Below are positions 47,784-58,699 of a DNA stretch of 64,000 bases, in pieces. The DNA lies in contig CAMQGK010000516.1 of NCBI GenBank assembly GCA_947000775.1, forward strand, positions 496,001-560,000, in the 5' to 3' direction. The notes beneath the pieces are model-generated. The model saw only the letters and a list, made by a program, of their open reading frames with translations. It did not search any database and had not been told where the DNA came from. The position numbers and the translations under genes are program-made. Source of the DNA: Pterois miles (taxonomy: Eukaryota > Chordata > Actinopteri > Perciformes > Scorpaenidae). The stretch's first letter is position 1. Each line of letters starts with the position of its first letter.

Positions 47784-48758
47784 GGTCCTATTCAGACCTG
47801 GCATTAACATGCCTCCTGAGTGAGCCAAACACAAGTGGACAGCTCTAAGTATGTCTGTTCACACCTAGTATTACAATGCATCTCCACACAGCAAGGTGTA
47901 TGCCAGTCAATCATCATTGTGACATCAGATGAGTTTACCTGACTGATGCCTTGGGCCTTCCACAGGTTAGTCTTTGGCCTGGTATTAACATGTGTCCTCA
48001 GTGATTGGGTCAAAAGTGGGCAGCTTTAAATCAAATCAATTCAAATCAACTTTATTATCATTAGCTGTACATACTACAGTAGTGCAGACAAATGAGACAG
48101 TGATTCTCACAGGTCAAAATATAAAAATCAAATATATCAAATAACCCCCCCCCCCCATGTGAATATGAACATTAGAATATTAGAATGTGTCCCCAGTAAC
48201 CACTTGTGATCAGATCTCACTTTATCGCTCTATATGCCACTAAACACGTAGCAAACACATGTCTAATACAGCAGAACTTGTGACGTAATAATACATTAAT
48301 GTCAGTAGTAATATCCTACATATTAATGAATTTCGGTACACCACTTTTGCCAGGAAACAGCAGGGTATAGAGCTTCAGAGCAGGAGATGACAGCGAGTGA
48401 GCAGATGTGTATCAGCTCCGTGTAAAGCAGCAGAACAAAAACACTGACACATCTCCAGTGATAGCGATCCATGATAATAATGCACGTGGGTGACTAATCT
48501 ATATTTTAATAAAAATACAGGTATAAAGACAGAATACAGTAGAGCTCAGAAGCCATTTCCATGCTGCGAGGCAGACAGTGCTCACGTCTGCCTGTTTATT
48601 CACCTGAGGAGTGCAGTGATACCCACAGATCCCAGCGGGACATCAATTGAGTAGGTGGTCCTTAATGTGACACATTTGTATACATGCTGCTAAACGAATG
48701 TGGTCCACTTGTGATCCATCATTTAGGATGCATGTTAAAACCAGGTCTGAACAGGGCC
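47784..48758. mobile_element. PIF/Harbinger-type MITE with TAA target duplication
   Basis: Flanked by TAA (47781-47783 and 48759-48761). Ends 'GGTCCTATTCAGACCTGG' and 'CCAGGTCTGAACAGGGCC' are inverted repeats extending into 'cattaacatg'. 975 bp, no transposase. A LINE-tail-like piece ('caactttattatcattagc', about 48040-48140, ending in a C11 run) has apparently inserted inside. Confidence 0.8.
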
Positions 48759-48883
48759 TAAGAAAGACAATGTGAAGCATCAACATGAACACCAAACAAT
48801 CTTGTGGTATGCATGACTAGAACAAGCTTCATTATCTGCCTAAAACTGGCTAAAAATTGGCTAAAAACTATCTGCCTAAAACT

Positions 48884-49190
48884 GGGGGCGGCAGTAGCTC
48901 AGCCCGTAAGGACTTGGGTTAGGACGCGGAGGTCACCGGTTCAAGTCCCCCATGGACCAAGACCAACTGGTTGCTGGAGAGGTGCCAGTTTATCTCTTGG
49001 GCACTGCTGACGTGCCCCTGAGCAAGGCACTGAACACCCAACTGCTCTGGGCGCTTGTCAGGAGCAGCCCCCTCACTCTGACATCACTCCATTGACATGT
49101 ATATGTACTGTGTGAACAACAGAGTGTAAAACTGAATTTCCCCACTGTGGGACTAATAAAGGAATATCTTTCTTTCTTTCTTTCTAAAAA
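48884..49190 (+). mobile_element. tRNA-derived SINE with LINE-like tail, copy 3
   Basis: Plus-strand copy: head 'gggcggcagtagctcag', box B 'ggttcaagtccccc', tail 'ccactgtgggactaataaag' and (ttct)n. This is the clearest view of the family's direction. Confidence 0.87.
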
Positions 49191-50296
49191 ACACTTCATC
49201 ATTATGTCTTCAGTTTCTAGCAATTCCGCCATTTTACTTTGGGCAGAAAATTAAATGCATGTTTCCCTGTGCCTGATGGGTGATCCTTGACTAATCCCCC
49301 CCAGCACAGTGGATACAAATCACGGTGTTCCCTCTCCCATGTGACCGCCCCTGCTTATTGGCTGAGGGACTGGGAGAGTTGACGCTTTGGGCCGCTCCGA
49401 TTGGATTAATGAACGGTTCTGTTAAGTTAGTCACAATTACCCAGACAGAGACAGGAAGTAGTTGGATTTTTCTTTAAAAATAAGTGCAGATGCTTTTTCA
49501 CTGGTAAGTAGCCTAAAGGTGTATCCGTCAACAGTTTGGAGAAAAAATATTAGGTAAGAAAACATTAATGGTCAAAGTGTGTGAAGTCAAGAACATATTA
49601 CAAACCTAGGCCTATATAATGCTTTAGCATTATCGCTGGATTGACCCTGGGAGGAAATGAACTGCAGGGGTTCCTGCTACAATGTCTACAGTTTTTCTAT
49701 GCTAGAATATTATCTGGCCCCAGATCTGCTGTATGGTAGCTTGCTTTAAACATACGAATTTAAAGTAATTTCCAACAACAAACACAAACTGTAACAATTG
49801 CCCTTACAGGCATGAATTAAGGTGTATTGAGCCAATAAAGCAGAACCCACCCTGAAGCCATGATCCTGTTAGTTGATGATAAACAGAGCAGCTGATTCAC
49901 AAGACTGGAGTTTTTGGGACCCCTGGAGGTCTACATACTATATATTACAAGAGTATAATGTAAATAGTTTATTTCTGCTCTGTTCACTCATGAAACAACA
50001 TTTTACTGGGGTTTCAATTTTCCTGAAGGCTATACAGTATATCTGTGCTGGATTAAAAAAAAATGCTGTTGGGCCTCTAATGACTTCCCTCTTTACGCCC
50101 TCTTCCTATAAAGTTCACTGCAACCAGTACATAACCTAGAACACTTCATTTGTGTTACTTTGTGGTAAACTGATAAAACACAACTGTATTTTGAAATTTT
50201 CACCGTGTGAGCACAATATAAAAACAGGCTCTTAAAAAATACACATTTGACACACTCCAGATGTTAGAACTCCAGGACCCTCCTTAGTTTAGATTA

Positions 50297-51208
50297 TAGG
50301 GGAGACCGGGGCAATTGTAAAAAATTTTTGGTTTTAATGTCATTACTCAAAAACCTTTTTAGCTGACTGGATACAGTTTTTATGAAGGTAAATTGTATTT
50401 GTGTTCTATTTGTAAACAGTCATCAAATGGGTTTACAAGCAATGTTAGAGTCACAATACTGATTGAACCACCAGAAGTCAAATTTTACATCTGCTCCCAC
50501 ATGCAGGGGCGATTGTAACAGCATATGGGGGCAACTGATATCAGAGAGATCATGCACATGATGAGTTTCATGGTTCTGTCTCATTTCCAATTGGTGCAAT
50601 TTGAGATGTTACACATCCCTTGTTTGAAATCTGAGTTTCAATAAGCTATACTGATTTTCAGCCAATATGGCAGTACTTTCTTTTTGAACCCCAGTCCCCA
50701 GACTGAGAGGCAAGAGACTAATCACTGGACTCTGCCATAAAATACATGGTGAATAGAATCTACATAGACATTTAAACTGAACACAAAACACTTTTCTTAA
50801 TTTATTTGAAGTTGCTACTAGGTCGGACACCATTTTTGGTGTCACAACTGTAACACAAGTGTTACAATCAACCCCAACCGTAACACCCACGGCAAAAACA
50901 ACCCTGCTGGTTAGAAACAAGGAAGCTAACATCTGAGAACGATTTAAAATGTCAGACAACACAATGGTAATCAAAACTAGACAGATTTAAATTTATAAAT
51001 GTAAAACCTTAAGATTGTATGATTAAAATACCTTTATACCTCAAAAATGATTGTTGGCAGAAAAACTTTGATAAGTATGAGACATCAGTTTGTCCTTTAG
51101 GAGGCAGAGAGGGATCATCACAGACCATGTACATAATGAGTTTCATGGTTCTGTCTCCTTTCTGATTAGAGCTATTTGAGATGTTACAATTGTCCCCGGG
51201 CTCCCCTA
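50297..51208. mobile_element. 912-bp inverted-repeat element with internal direct repeat
   Basis: Ends 'TAGGGGAGACCGGGGCAATT' and 'AATTGTCCCCGGGCTCCCCT' are inverted. Inside, a segment of about 85 bp occurs twice in the same direction (near 50537-50620 and 51107-51190, both with 'gagtttcatggttctgtctc'). Non-coding; superfamily undetermined. Lies about 570 bp upstream of slc10a3. Confidence 0.75.
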
Positions 51209-51301
51209 CTTTGTTGGTATCCGACATGCAAACATTATCCAGCCTACTTGTATCTCACTAATAGTACTGGAAGATAAAGGGCTTTATTTTGGCATTTAGT
51301 T

Positions 51302-51310
51302 ACCGGAAGT
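51302..51310 (+). promoter_or_regulatory. ETS-type site upstream of slc10a3
   Basis: ACCGGAAGT fits an ETS/GABP consensus, about 470 bp upstream of the ATG, where the sequence turns GC-richer. No TATA box was seen. Motif evidence only. Confidence 0.35.
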
Positions 51311-51774
51311 CCAACTCTGTCTCTAGCTAGCTTAACAGAATCTGAGCAGCAAGCAAACGATGAGCACTGAGCTACGATGCTCTCAGCTTTCATCAACCGG
51401 GGAAACGATAAACACGGAAGACGAGGCGAGGCGTTGGTTTACCGAGACACGCATTTTCGCATCGAGTAGACAAAGGGAAGGCCGTGAGAAACCTGTGTGA
51501 ATGTGTTCCTGTGTTCCGGGGGCTGCTGCTGTGGAGCTGGGCGTGGGACAGGACAGGGCGGGGTGATGTTTAGGTTCCGGTATAAAGGCAACGAGAAAAT
51601 GGGAACCAGACGAGATGTGGATACGGCTGCCAACGTTGTCGTATTATACCAGAGACTAGAATGAGAAGTTTACCGTCCTGGTGTAACAGGGCGGTGGTGT
51701 AAACGGCGGGGCAGGCCGCTGGCGGGGAGAAGCGTGTCTCTGCGGCGCCCCTCCGCCCCTTGTCCGTCAATAAG

Positions 51775-53190
51775 ATGAGGACGCTATTTACATTTTGTTG
51801 TCTCTTCCTTATTACCGGCGGAGCGGACCGGGCGTGGGCCACCGGAAACCTAACTGTCGACAGCTCTAACGACACCAAACTGACGGCCGACAGCAGCAGC
51901 AGGTATATCACGATCGGAGACGGCTCATCGCAGGAATTTGAGTTTCCTGAATACACCAACGGCGTGATTGTAATCTCCAGCCAGTACCGGAGCGCAGCGG
52001 CGAGCAGGAAGGGCCGCCAGAGCTGGAAGCAGACGGTGACAGTCCGCTCCCTGGACCCGGAGGTCCTCTCCATACTTAATGTGACGGATAGCAGCCACGC
52101 AGGACCGGCCAAGAGCTACATTATCAGCATTCGCTCCGGGTTCCCAGGTAGGGCTCAGCTGCAGATCCAGCTGCTGGACCTGGAACAGGATTCGGTGCCG
52201 GTTCTGATTGAAGAGAGAATGGATTACTCTATCAGAGTGGCACCCGGTAATGATGACCCGGCCACCCGCCTCATCCAGTCTGGTGGCCTGTCTCATTTCT
52301 CAGAGAACCCTGTGTTGTTTGCCTTGCTGCCCCTCATCTTTGTCAACAAGTGTGCATTCGGGTGTAAGGTGGAGGTGGAGGTGCTGCGGGGTCTGCTGAG
52401 GAGCCCGGTTCCACTGCTCCTAGGGGTGCTGGGTCAATTCCTGGTGATGCCATTGTATGCTTATTGTGTATCTCGGCTGGCCTCACTGCCCAAAGCGCTC
52501 TCCCTGGGCCTGGTCATCACCTGCTCTGCCCCAGGTGGTGGGGGTGGCTACCTGTACAGCCTGCTGCTCGGAGGAGACGTCACCCTGGCTATTTCCATGA
52601 CCCTGGTCTCCACAGTGGTGGCGGCAGCAGCCATGCCTTTGTCATCAGCTCTGTACGGTCGCTTTCTGGGTGTGCACGCTGCTCTGCACGTGCCATTTGT
52701 GAAGATCCTTGGTACCCTCCTGTTCATCGCCATCCCCATCTCACTGGGCATGCTGGTCAAGCTGCGCCTACCCGCCCTCACACGCGTCCTGCTGGCACTC
52801 ATACGACCCTTCAGCTTCGTGCTGATTGTAGGTGGCATCTTCATGGCTTACCAAATGGGTGCATCCATCCTGGCCAATGTCAGGCCCCAGATTGTGGCAG
52901 TTGGGGTGACGGTGCCTTTGCTGGGACTGGTGGTTGGAGCCATCCTGGGCAAGCTGGCGGGCTTGGCCCCACCGCAGAGGAAGACGGTCAGCATCGAGGT
53001 GGGCGTCCAGAACAGCCTGCTGGCGCTCGCTGTCATGCAGCTGTCCTTCCGCCGGGTGGAAGCTGACTTTGCATCCCAGGCGCCTTTCATCGTGGCTCTC
53101 AGCAGCACCTCAGAGATGCTGCTCATAGTTCTGGGGTACTTTGCTCAAAGGAGGTTATGTGGGTCTGCCATCCCCAGGAATGACGCTTGA
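51775..53190 (+). CDS. slc10a3: Solute carrier family 10 member 3 (P3 protein), orphan bile-acid transporter family
   Basis: Single-exon coding region of 471 aa. The ATG at 51775 (A at -3) opens MRTLFTFCCLFLITGG, a signal-peptide-like hydrophobic start. The frame stays open back to a TTG at 51760, but that is not a likely start in a fish. Residues of about 25-170 form an extracytoplasmic domain with N-glycosylation sequons (NLT, NDT, NVT) and IGDGSSQEFEFPE, typical of SLC10A3/5. From about residue 175 (HFSENPVLF) follow some nine membrane segments, with conserved GCKVEVEVL, APGGGGGYLYSLLLGGDVTL and SIEVGVQNSLLALAV. SLC10A3 has no established substrate. The match is to A3 rather than A5 by these blocks. 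Neighbours are transposon-filled spacers. Confidence 0.96.
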   Translation: MRTLFTFCCLFLITGGADRAWATGNLTVDSSNDTKLTADSSSRYITIGDGSSQEFEFPEYTNGVIVISSQYRSAAASRKGRQSWKQTVTVRSLDPEVLSILNVTDSSHAGPAKSYIISIRSGFPGRAQLQIQLLDLEQDSVPVLIEERMDYSIRVAPGNDDPATRLIQSGGLSHFSENPVLFALLPLIFVNKCAFGCKVEVEVLRGLLRSPVPLLLGVLGQFLVMPLYAYCVSRLASLPKALSLGLVITCSAPGGGGGYLYSLLLGGDVTLAISMTLVSTVVAAAAMPLSSALYGRFLGVHAALHVPFVKILGTLLFIAIPISLGMLVKLRLPALTRVLLALIRPFSFVLIVGGIFMAYQMGASILANVRPQIVAVGVTVPLLGLVVGAILGKLAGLAPPQRKTVSIEVGVQNSLLALAVMQLSFRRVEADFASQAPFIVALSSTSEMLLIVLGYFAQRRLCGSAIPRNDA

Positions 53191-53734
53191 TTGTAGTCAC
53201 AGTTTTTTGTTCAGAACTTTTTGAAGAATGAACTCTTTCAAACCTGTGGAAATTTGATGTCCCACAGTCTTGGCTACAACACACAACAATCACCAATCCA
53301 GTCATCACTGTTGAGGAACACAGGACAGTGAATGGACTTTTTGTGTTTTGTCGTTGTTTTCGTATTTTTCATGAAAACCAAAGGCCTTTTACCCCTCTGA
53401 GACCTTTTTGTGTTTATTTTACAGTATGTACTTTTTGAAATCAGATTATACTGTGAGGTACTTAATGTAAATATTCCTAAAAAGAGACATACCTATAAAA
53501 GAAAAGATATTTTTGTACCAGATTACTTTTTGTAATCAAAAAGCAAAGATTGATTTGCATCATGTTTACAAGAGGACCATGTGTCTTAGCCTGGGGGAGA
53601 AACTTGGGGTTAAATGAAATTGAGAATCAAATGGGAACATGATGATATTATGAAAGTATTTGCTACTGATTGTGTTTCCTGGATCTGCGAATCCATGTAC
53701 TTGAATATTAGAGAGGAGAAATGAAGAACAAGTT

Positions 53735-53740
53735 AATAAA
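53735..53740 (+). terminator. candidate slc10a3 polyadenylation signal
   Basis: AATAAA about 545 bp past the stop, in an AT-rich 3' stretch. Confidence 0.55.
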
Positions 53741-54500
53741 AATATTATAAACAGACTTCAGTTTGTTAAAAGTATGTGTGCCAAGAAACCTGTCTAACAG
53801 GTCAGTGTTGAGGGAGAGACAGCAGGCTGTTTGTTGCATAAAGAGTGTGACCAGAATACCAACCTGTGACTGTTTGCACGCGGTGATGGTTTGATTTCAC
53901 TTTTGCACACAGATGGTCGAACTCTTGTTCAGCATTTTTAAAGAGCAGCTTCATAATATGTTAAAATTTCAACATGGGACATTTTGACTTACCCAATTTG
54001 TGATATTTTTGGATAAAAAAAGCCTAAAAAAATAGCCGCTATCATGAGAAACTAAACTTCCTACTGAAACCTGAATGAAACACAGACACCGTTTCCATAC
54101 AGGCTACATGTGTAATATTAAGACTGAGTCAGACTAAATCACAGACGTGGCTGCACTGACTGGACTACATTTTCAGTCAGTACATAAAAAAACAAATTTC
54201 CGCTTAGTTTTGGATTCGAGTGCTGAGCTTTTGAAAAAAAACTTCTGCTGTCACTGTAATACTAAGAGTGGAGAGTAACTAAGTACATGTATTTTAAGTA
54301 CTGTACTAGGAACAGTTTGGAGGTTGTTTACTTTAGTATTTTCATTTCATGCTGCTTTATACTTCTGTTCTACTACATTTAAGAGGAAAATGTACTTTTT
54401 ACTCCTCTACATTCATCTGACTGCTGTAGTTACTTTGCAGATTAACATTTTAAAAAGCTGAAATGAGCATAGAGAGTAGAAGACATCGATCAACTACAAC

Positions 54501-54695
54501 TATGGATGTACCAGTCTGACTTTTTCAGTCCTGATACCGATAGTGAAACCTGGGCTTTGGGTATCGCTTGATACAGAGTACCGATCTGTTAGCAGTGTTT
54601 AAGTAATAAGGCTGACTGTGTGGATGTGACTGGGATCATTCTTTGTCCAGCCTTATGTGTAAGGCAACATCAGGCTGGACTTAAACATTGCTGCT
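54501..54695 (+). repeat. hAT-like element fragment, copy 5
   Basis: 'ggatgtaccagtctgacttt', 'ctgggctttgggtatcg' and 'gtgactgggatcattct' match the left part of the copies at 1453 and 37205. Right half missing. Confidence 0.65.
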
Positions 54696-55914
54696 GAAAT
54701 GGTCTCTGTTAGTTTAAATAACCCAACACACACATTGTCAACAGTTTTCCAAGGGACTTTTTCTTTGGTACAAAGTGCTTTAGTGTTTCCGGTGTGTTCT
54801 GTGGATTATTCAGAGTGCAGAAAACATTGTTTCTGGAAAGACAAACATCCTTTCTTTGGTTGCTGGCAGAAATGTCAGTGGCAAATATTTGAAAACCTTG
54901 GCAAATGAAACCAAAACTATGTGGGTCTAACTGAAAAACTAGATACTAGCAGAGGTAAGTGAGAAAATCTGTTTGTATTGTGGTGTATGGGAAAAGAAAA
55001 TAGTAAAGGTCTCAAGGAAAAAATGAAAATAAGAATCAAAGAGAATAAATTAAATGGAAGACTACTCAGTGAAATAACACAGGAAGGGAGGATTTACAAA
55101 AAAGGATGAAAGCAAGCCATGCAAAAGGCCAGCATGGCCAGTACATTAGTGTAACATGCCTTCAGTTTAGTAACTCATTGTACCAGAGGACAAGGTCCAA
55201 GTTTTATCAGTTTACTTGTTGAGGTGAAGTGTTGACAGCGGGTTCAGACTTCAAGAGTATGTGCTCATTGTCCACAATCAATACACCAACCTTCCTTTTC
55301 CTGTCTAAGAAACAGCTCATAGTTCCAGCAAATGAAGGGGAAGGTTTTATACGCAGCTATTTTTATGTAAAGGACGTGCTTCCTGTTTATGCGTCTAGAG
55401 CAGCAGACTTTTATGTGCTTTCATTAACACACTTTCTGAGGGGGTTTTGTAGTGGAGAGTTCAGACCTGCTGTTTTGGCCCAGCAGATCTGACTGAGCTC
55501 TCAGGAATGTAGCACAGCTGTAAAGCCTCCAGGCTGAGCTGAAGTTGTTGGCTTTAAGCGTCTCAGTCAGTGCTGGTGTGGTTCAACTCCTGTGGCCGCT
55601 TCGCTTGAGAGGAGGGGTAGTCCAGTTCTCTGTGTTTGTCCCAAGGGAATGATGACTGTAAGAAGAGCAACATGATCTCTCTGAGTCGTGACCGCTTCCC
55701 TAGTCCTGACGCATTAAAACACAAACCTTTTTGTAGCATTACTATTGATTTTTGCCACTAGAGACATGTTATAGACAGAGCTGTTCCCTGACCTACATGG
55801 GTGTAACTGTAAATAAATACATTTATGCAACCAGTGGAAACTGAATTCATTTTACACTTATAACACGGGACAAACACATTCTTTAGTACTTGAGCTTTTT
55901 GTTGTTAAAGCTTT

Positions 55915-56140
55915 AGTAGGCATCATTGGGCAAAATTCCATAACCTTTCAGCATATTGCAATTCAAGTGTTATGAGTGAAAACTAAACCTCTGCACCTCC
56001 TCATGGCTCTGTCTTTGGCTTTAAAAAATCTAGCCTGTGACAGGAGACTTTAACCAATCACAGGTCATTTGTTTTTTTCCATTTAAAAAATGTTTAAAAA
56101 AATATCACATTTTCTCCATTTCTACCCACTGCTGCTTAGA
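55915..56140 (-). mobile_element. MITE family 1, short internally deleted copy
   Basis: Both inverted ends are present ('tttagtaggcatcattggg' and 'ttctacccactgctgctt'), with only about 230 bp between outer limits. The arms match 7885-8640, and the centre is lost after 'atcacaggtcattt'. Confidence 0.75.
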
Positions 56141-56324
56141 AACAGCTTCTGACTAGGAGATATCTGAGATGTGAGTGGGAGTCCATATGTTACCTGCAGC
56201 TCCTTAAAGGAAATCATTACTTTTTTATCGATTTACTGTCCAAATATATTTGTTTACTCTTTTGAGACAATTTTTGAAAAATATTGCCTGCTTGATATGC
56301 AGTACTATCTGAATCATTACTTTT

Positions 56325-56328
56325 TTTT

Positions 56329-56365
<37 letters not shown>
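56325..56365. repeat. (AT)n tract after a T run
   Basis: T-rich then (AT)n low-complexity DNA. Confidence 0.9.
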
Positions 56366-56368
<3 letters not shown>

Positions 56369-56431
56369 TATCTATTTTTTATATATATTTTGTTATTACG
56401 CACTTTGTCACAAAATGAGTACTAAACATCC

Positions 56432-56622
56432 ACCCATCCATTATCCGTAACTTTTTATCCTATTCAGTGTCGTGTGGGTGGGAGGCACCCTGACAACCAT
56501 CCATGCTCACATTCACACCTATGGTCAACAGTTAACCTGCACTCCACCGAGAAGGACCCCAAGGGCCTTTTAGCTGTGAGGTGTCAGTGCTAACCAATAC
56601 ACCACTGTGCCTACCAAGTACT
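56432..56622 (-). mobile_element. degenerate tRNA-derived SINE
   Basis: On the minus strand 'ggcacagtggtgtattggtt' then 'agcactgacacctcacagc' is the decayed head of the SINE type at 12585. The other end is 'catccacccatccattatcc'. Confidence 0.65.
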
Positions 56623-57296
56623 TAGCATTGACAGAATTATTCTTAAATTTCTTTATTCAGGTTTGTGATTTAAAGGTGCATGAAATATGACTTTTTTATG
56701 GTCCCACAATTAATCAGTGACACCTTGCGGTCTCTCTGCTTTCTTCTCAAACTTTATTGCACACACACATGAAATCCTGCTGAGGTCCAGATCTAGCCAG
56801 TCCTTAATCAAAACATTGCCCTCCAGTGTCTGATTTGATTCAGACAAGAGCTGCCACTGTATCTGGATATGTGTGTGTGACACTGTTGTTCTTCATGGGA
56901 CTGACAGGTGATAATGCTCTGCCTTGCTGGTAGGTTTGCACTCAGTCCTGCATATCAGCACTCCTGTTTATATTACTATCCTGCACATTAGTGGTACAAT
57001 AGGAAGAGAGGACTTAAAAATTCATGAGGACACATTGCATTAAGTTTTCATGAGTTCCTTTCATCTTCTCCCATGAGACGGTTTTCCTGCTGCCTGCCGC
57101 AATAAAGCTGGGAAGTCCAGAAAATACATGGTAGGCTGAAGAGAGACGAGCAACCTGTACACTGTGAGGAATGATCTTCACTCCAACACACAAAGGGCAA
57201 GATGCAGCCTGCTGCTGTACATTCATGGACACTCAGTGATTTGGCAAGTTGTGGCGCTCACTATGCAGCACCTGAACTGAGGCACAATTGTTTTTG

Positions 57297-57804
57297 CCTC
57301 TGAGACCCACAATAGCCCAGTTTTTTTGGGTCTTTTTTAGGGGGGTACAGTGGGTCTTTCGGGGGAGATAACAGGTCAACAGTAGATGCCACATGGAAGT
57401 GGTGTACATCATCTGAAAGCTGGGAAGCTGAAGATTAACTTGAGATGCATCTCAGAACTGTGTCAAGTTGTTCTAGCTACTAATCTGTAATAAACATGAA
57501 TCATTTAATCAAAATTAATTTTAAAAGTGTATAAATGTTTAGAACTTTATGATATACTGTAGATATATGATGGTCATTCCCATGCTCTATGTGTCGTCAG
57601 TTTTAGCTCAGCTGTGGAGTGTTATTTAGCTTCCTTCCCAACATGGTAGCATGCCATGATAGCAATGGATTCCTTAAGGTTTTCTTGTGATATGATATTT
57701 GTGTCTTCACTCCAGCCAAAGCTAAAAAAAACAGCTAAAACTGAACCTACTAGACCCTCCAAAAGACAGTAAAATCTGTCAGGATCGTGGGGTCTCAGGG
57801 GGTT
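57297..57804. mobile_element. MITE family 2-like element with 'CTGAGACCC' inverted ends
   Basis: Ends 'cctctgagacccacaat' and 'atcgtggggtctcaggggg' are inverted. The inside has 'ccttcccaacatggtagc', related to 'cttcccgacatggtatagc' in 37960-38500. About 508 bp, non-coding. Confidence 0.7.
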
Positions 57805-58699
57805 AAAATGTTAATTCTTAGTGGTTTTAATATTGCATTATCACCACCTCACGCTCCTTCGTGCCTGGCAATAACCAGGTCAGACCTCTAATATGAAAAG
57901 GGAAAAGCTTATATTACAGTTACACCTGCCATTACATGCCCTGTGTGCTGTACATACCAGTTATACTGTGCATTAGTCTGTAGCACTGTCACAGTGAAGA
58001 GATAAAGACTGAAGATAGACTATGAATATCTTACATCAGATGAATGTAATGTTTTAAGGGGTTATGTGCTTTTATGTTTGTTGTTCTGTCATGAGCACAA
58101 TGAGACAAATTCCTATCGAGCATGTTTTATGGCAATAAAGTATTGAATCTCGAAACAAAAGCCAAAATAAAGTACCAACAATATGTTATAGCTTGGGTTA
58201 GTACTACTACTAGTAGTTATAATAATGCAGTATTATAATATACAGTAACATAACACTGACAGGATAACTTAAACTTTTGATACTTGAAGTACAGTTCTGT
58301 TCTTTTACTGGTCTGTTACTGCTCTGTTACATTTCTTCATAATGTGGTATATTTACACTGTGGTATTGGTGCTTTTGCTCATACTTGTGCACTGAGAGCA
58401 CAGTTGTGATCTACTGGGAAAAACTCATGTTCTGTCATGTTTTATTCACTTACTTCTGTAAGTGTTTCCTGTGTTAATCAAGCTAATTCCTCATGACTGC
58501 TCCATTACTGTGTGTTTAACTTAGAGGTTGCAGTGGAATGCTTTGTCAGTGAGATTAAATAATGCAATGTGATCAGAAATCATGGGAAAACAACATCAAT
58601 GCATCCAAATTCTCATCAAGGAGTTATATTTACTGTACAGTCTTAACCATTTTAAATGCAGATCAGCTGAGCATGCATGTTCTCTTACAGCAATACCCT

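Noticed and set aside
48884..48960. tRNA gene
   Set aside because: A and B box-like sequences are present, but no cloverleaf acceptor stem pairs, and the unit continues into a SINE body and tail repeated elsewhere in the window.
50609..50974. 121-codon minus-strand frame
   Set aside because: Lies inside the inverted-repeat element at 50297-51208 and shows no transposase motif.
51760..51774. Five extra codons extending slc10a3 upstream
   Set aside because: The frame there opens with TTG, not ATG. The ATG at 51775 has an A at -3 and starts directly with the signal-peptide-like segment.
52208..53128. Long alternative frames across slc10a3 (up to 200 codons)
   Set aside because: Shadows of the GC-rich slc10a3 coding sequence.
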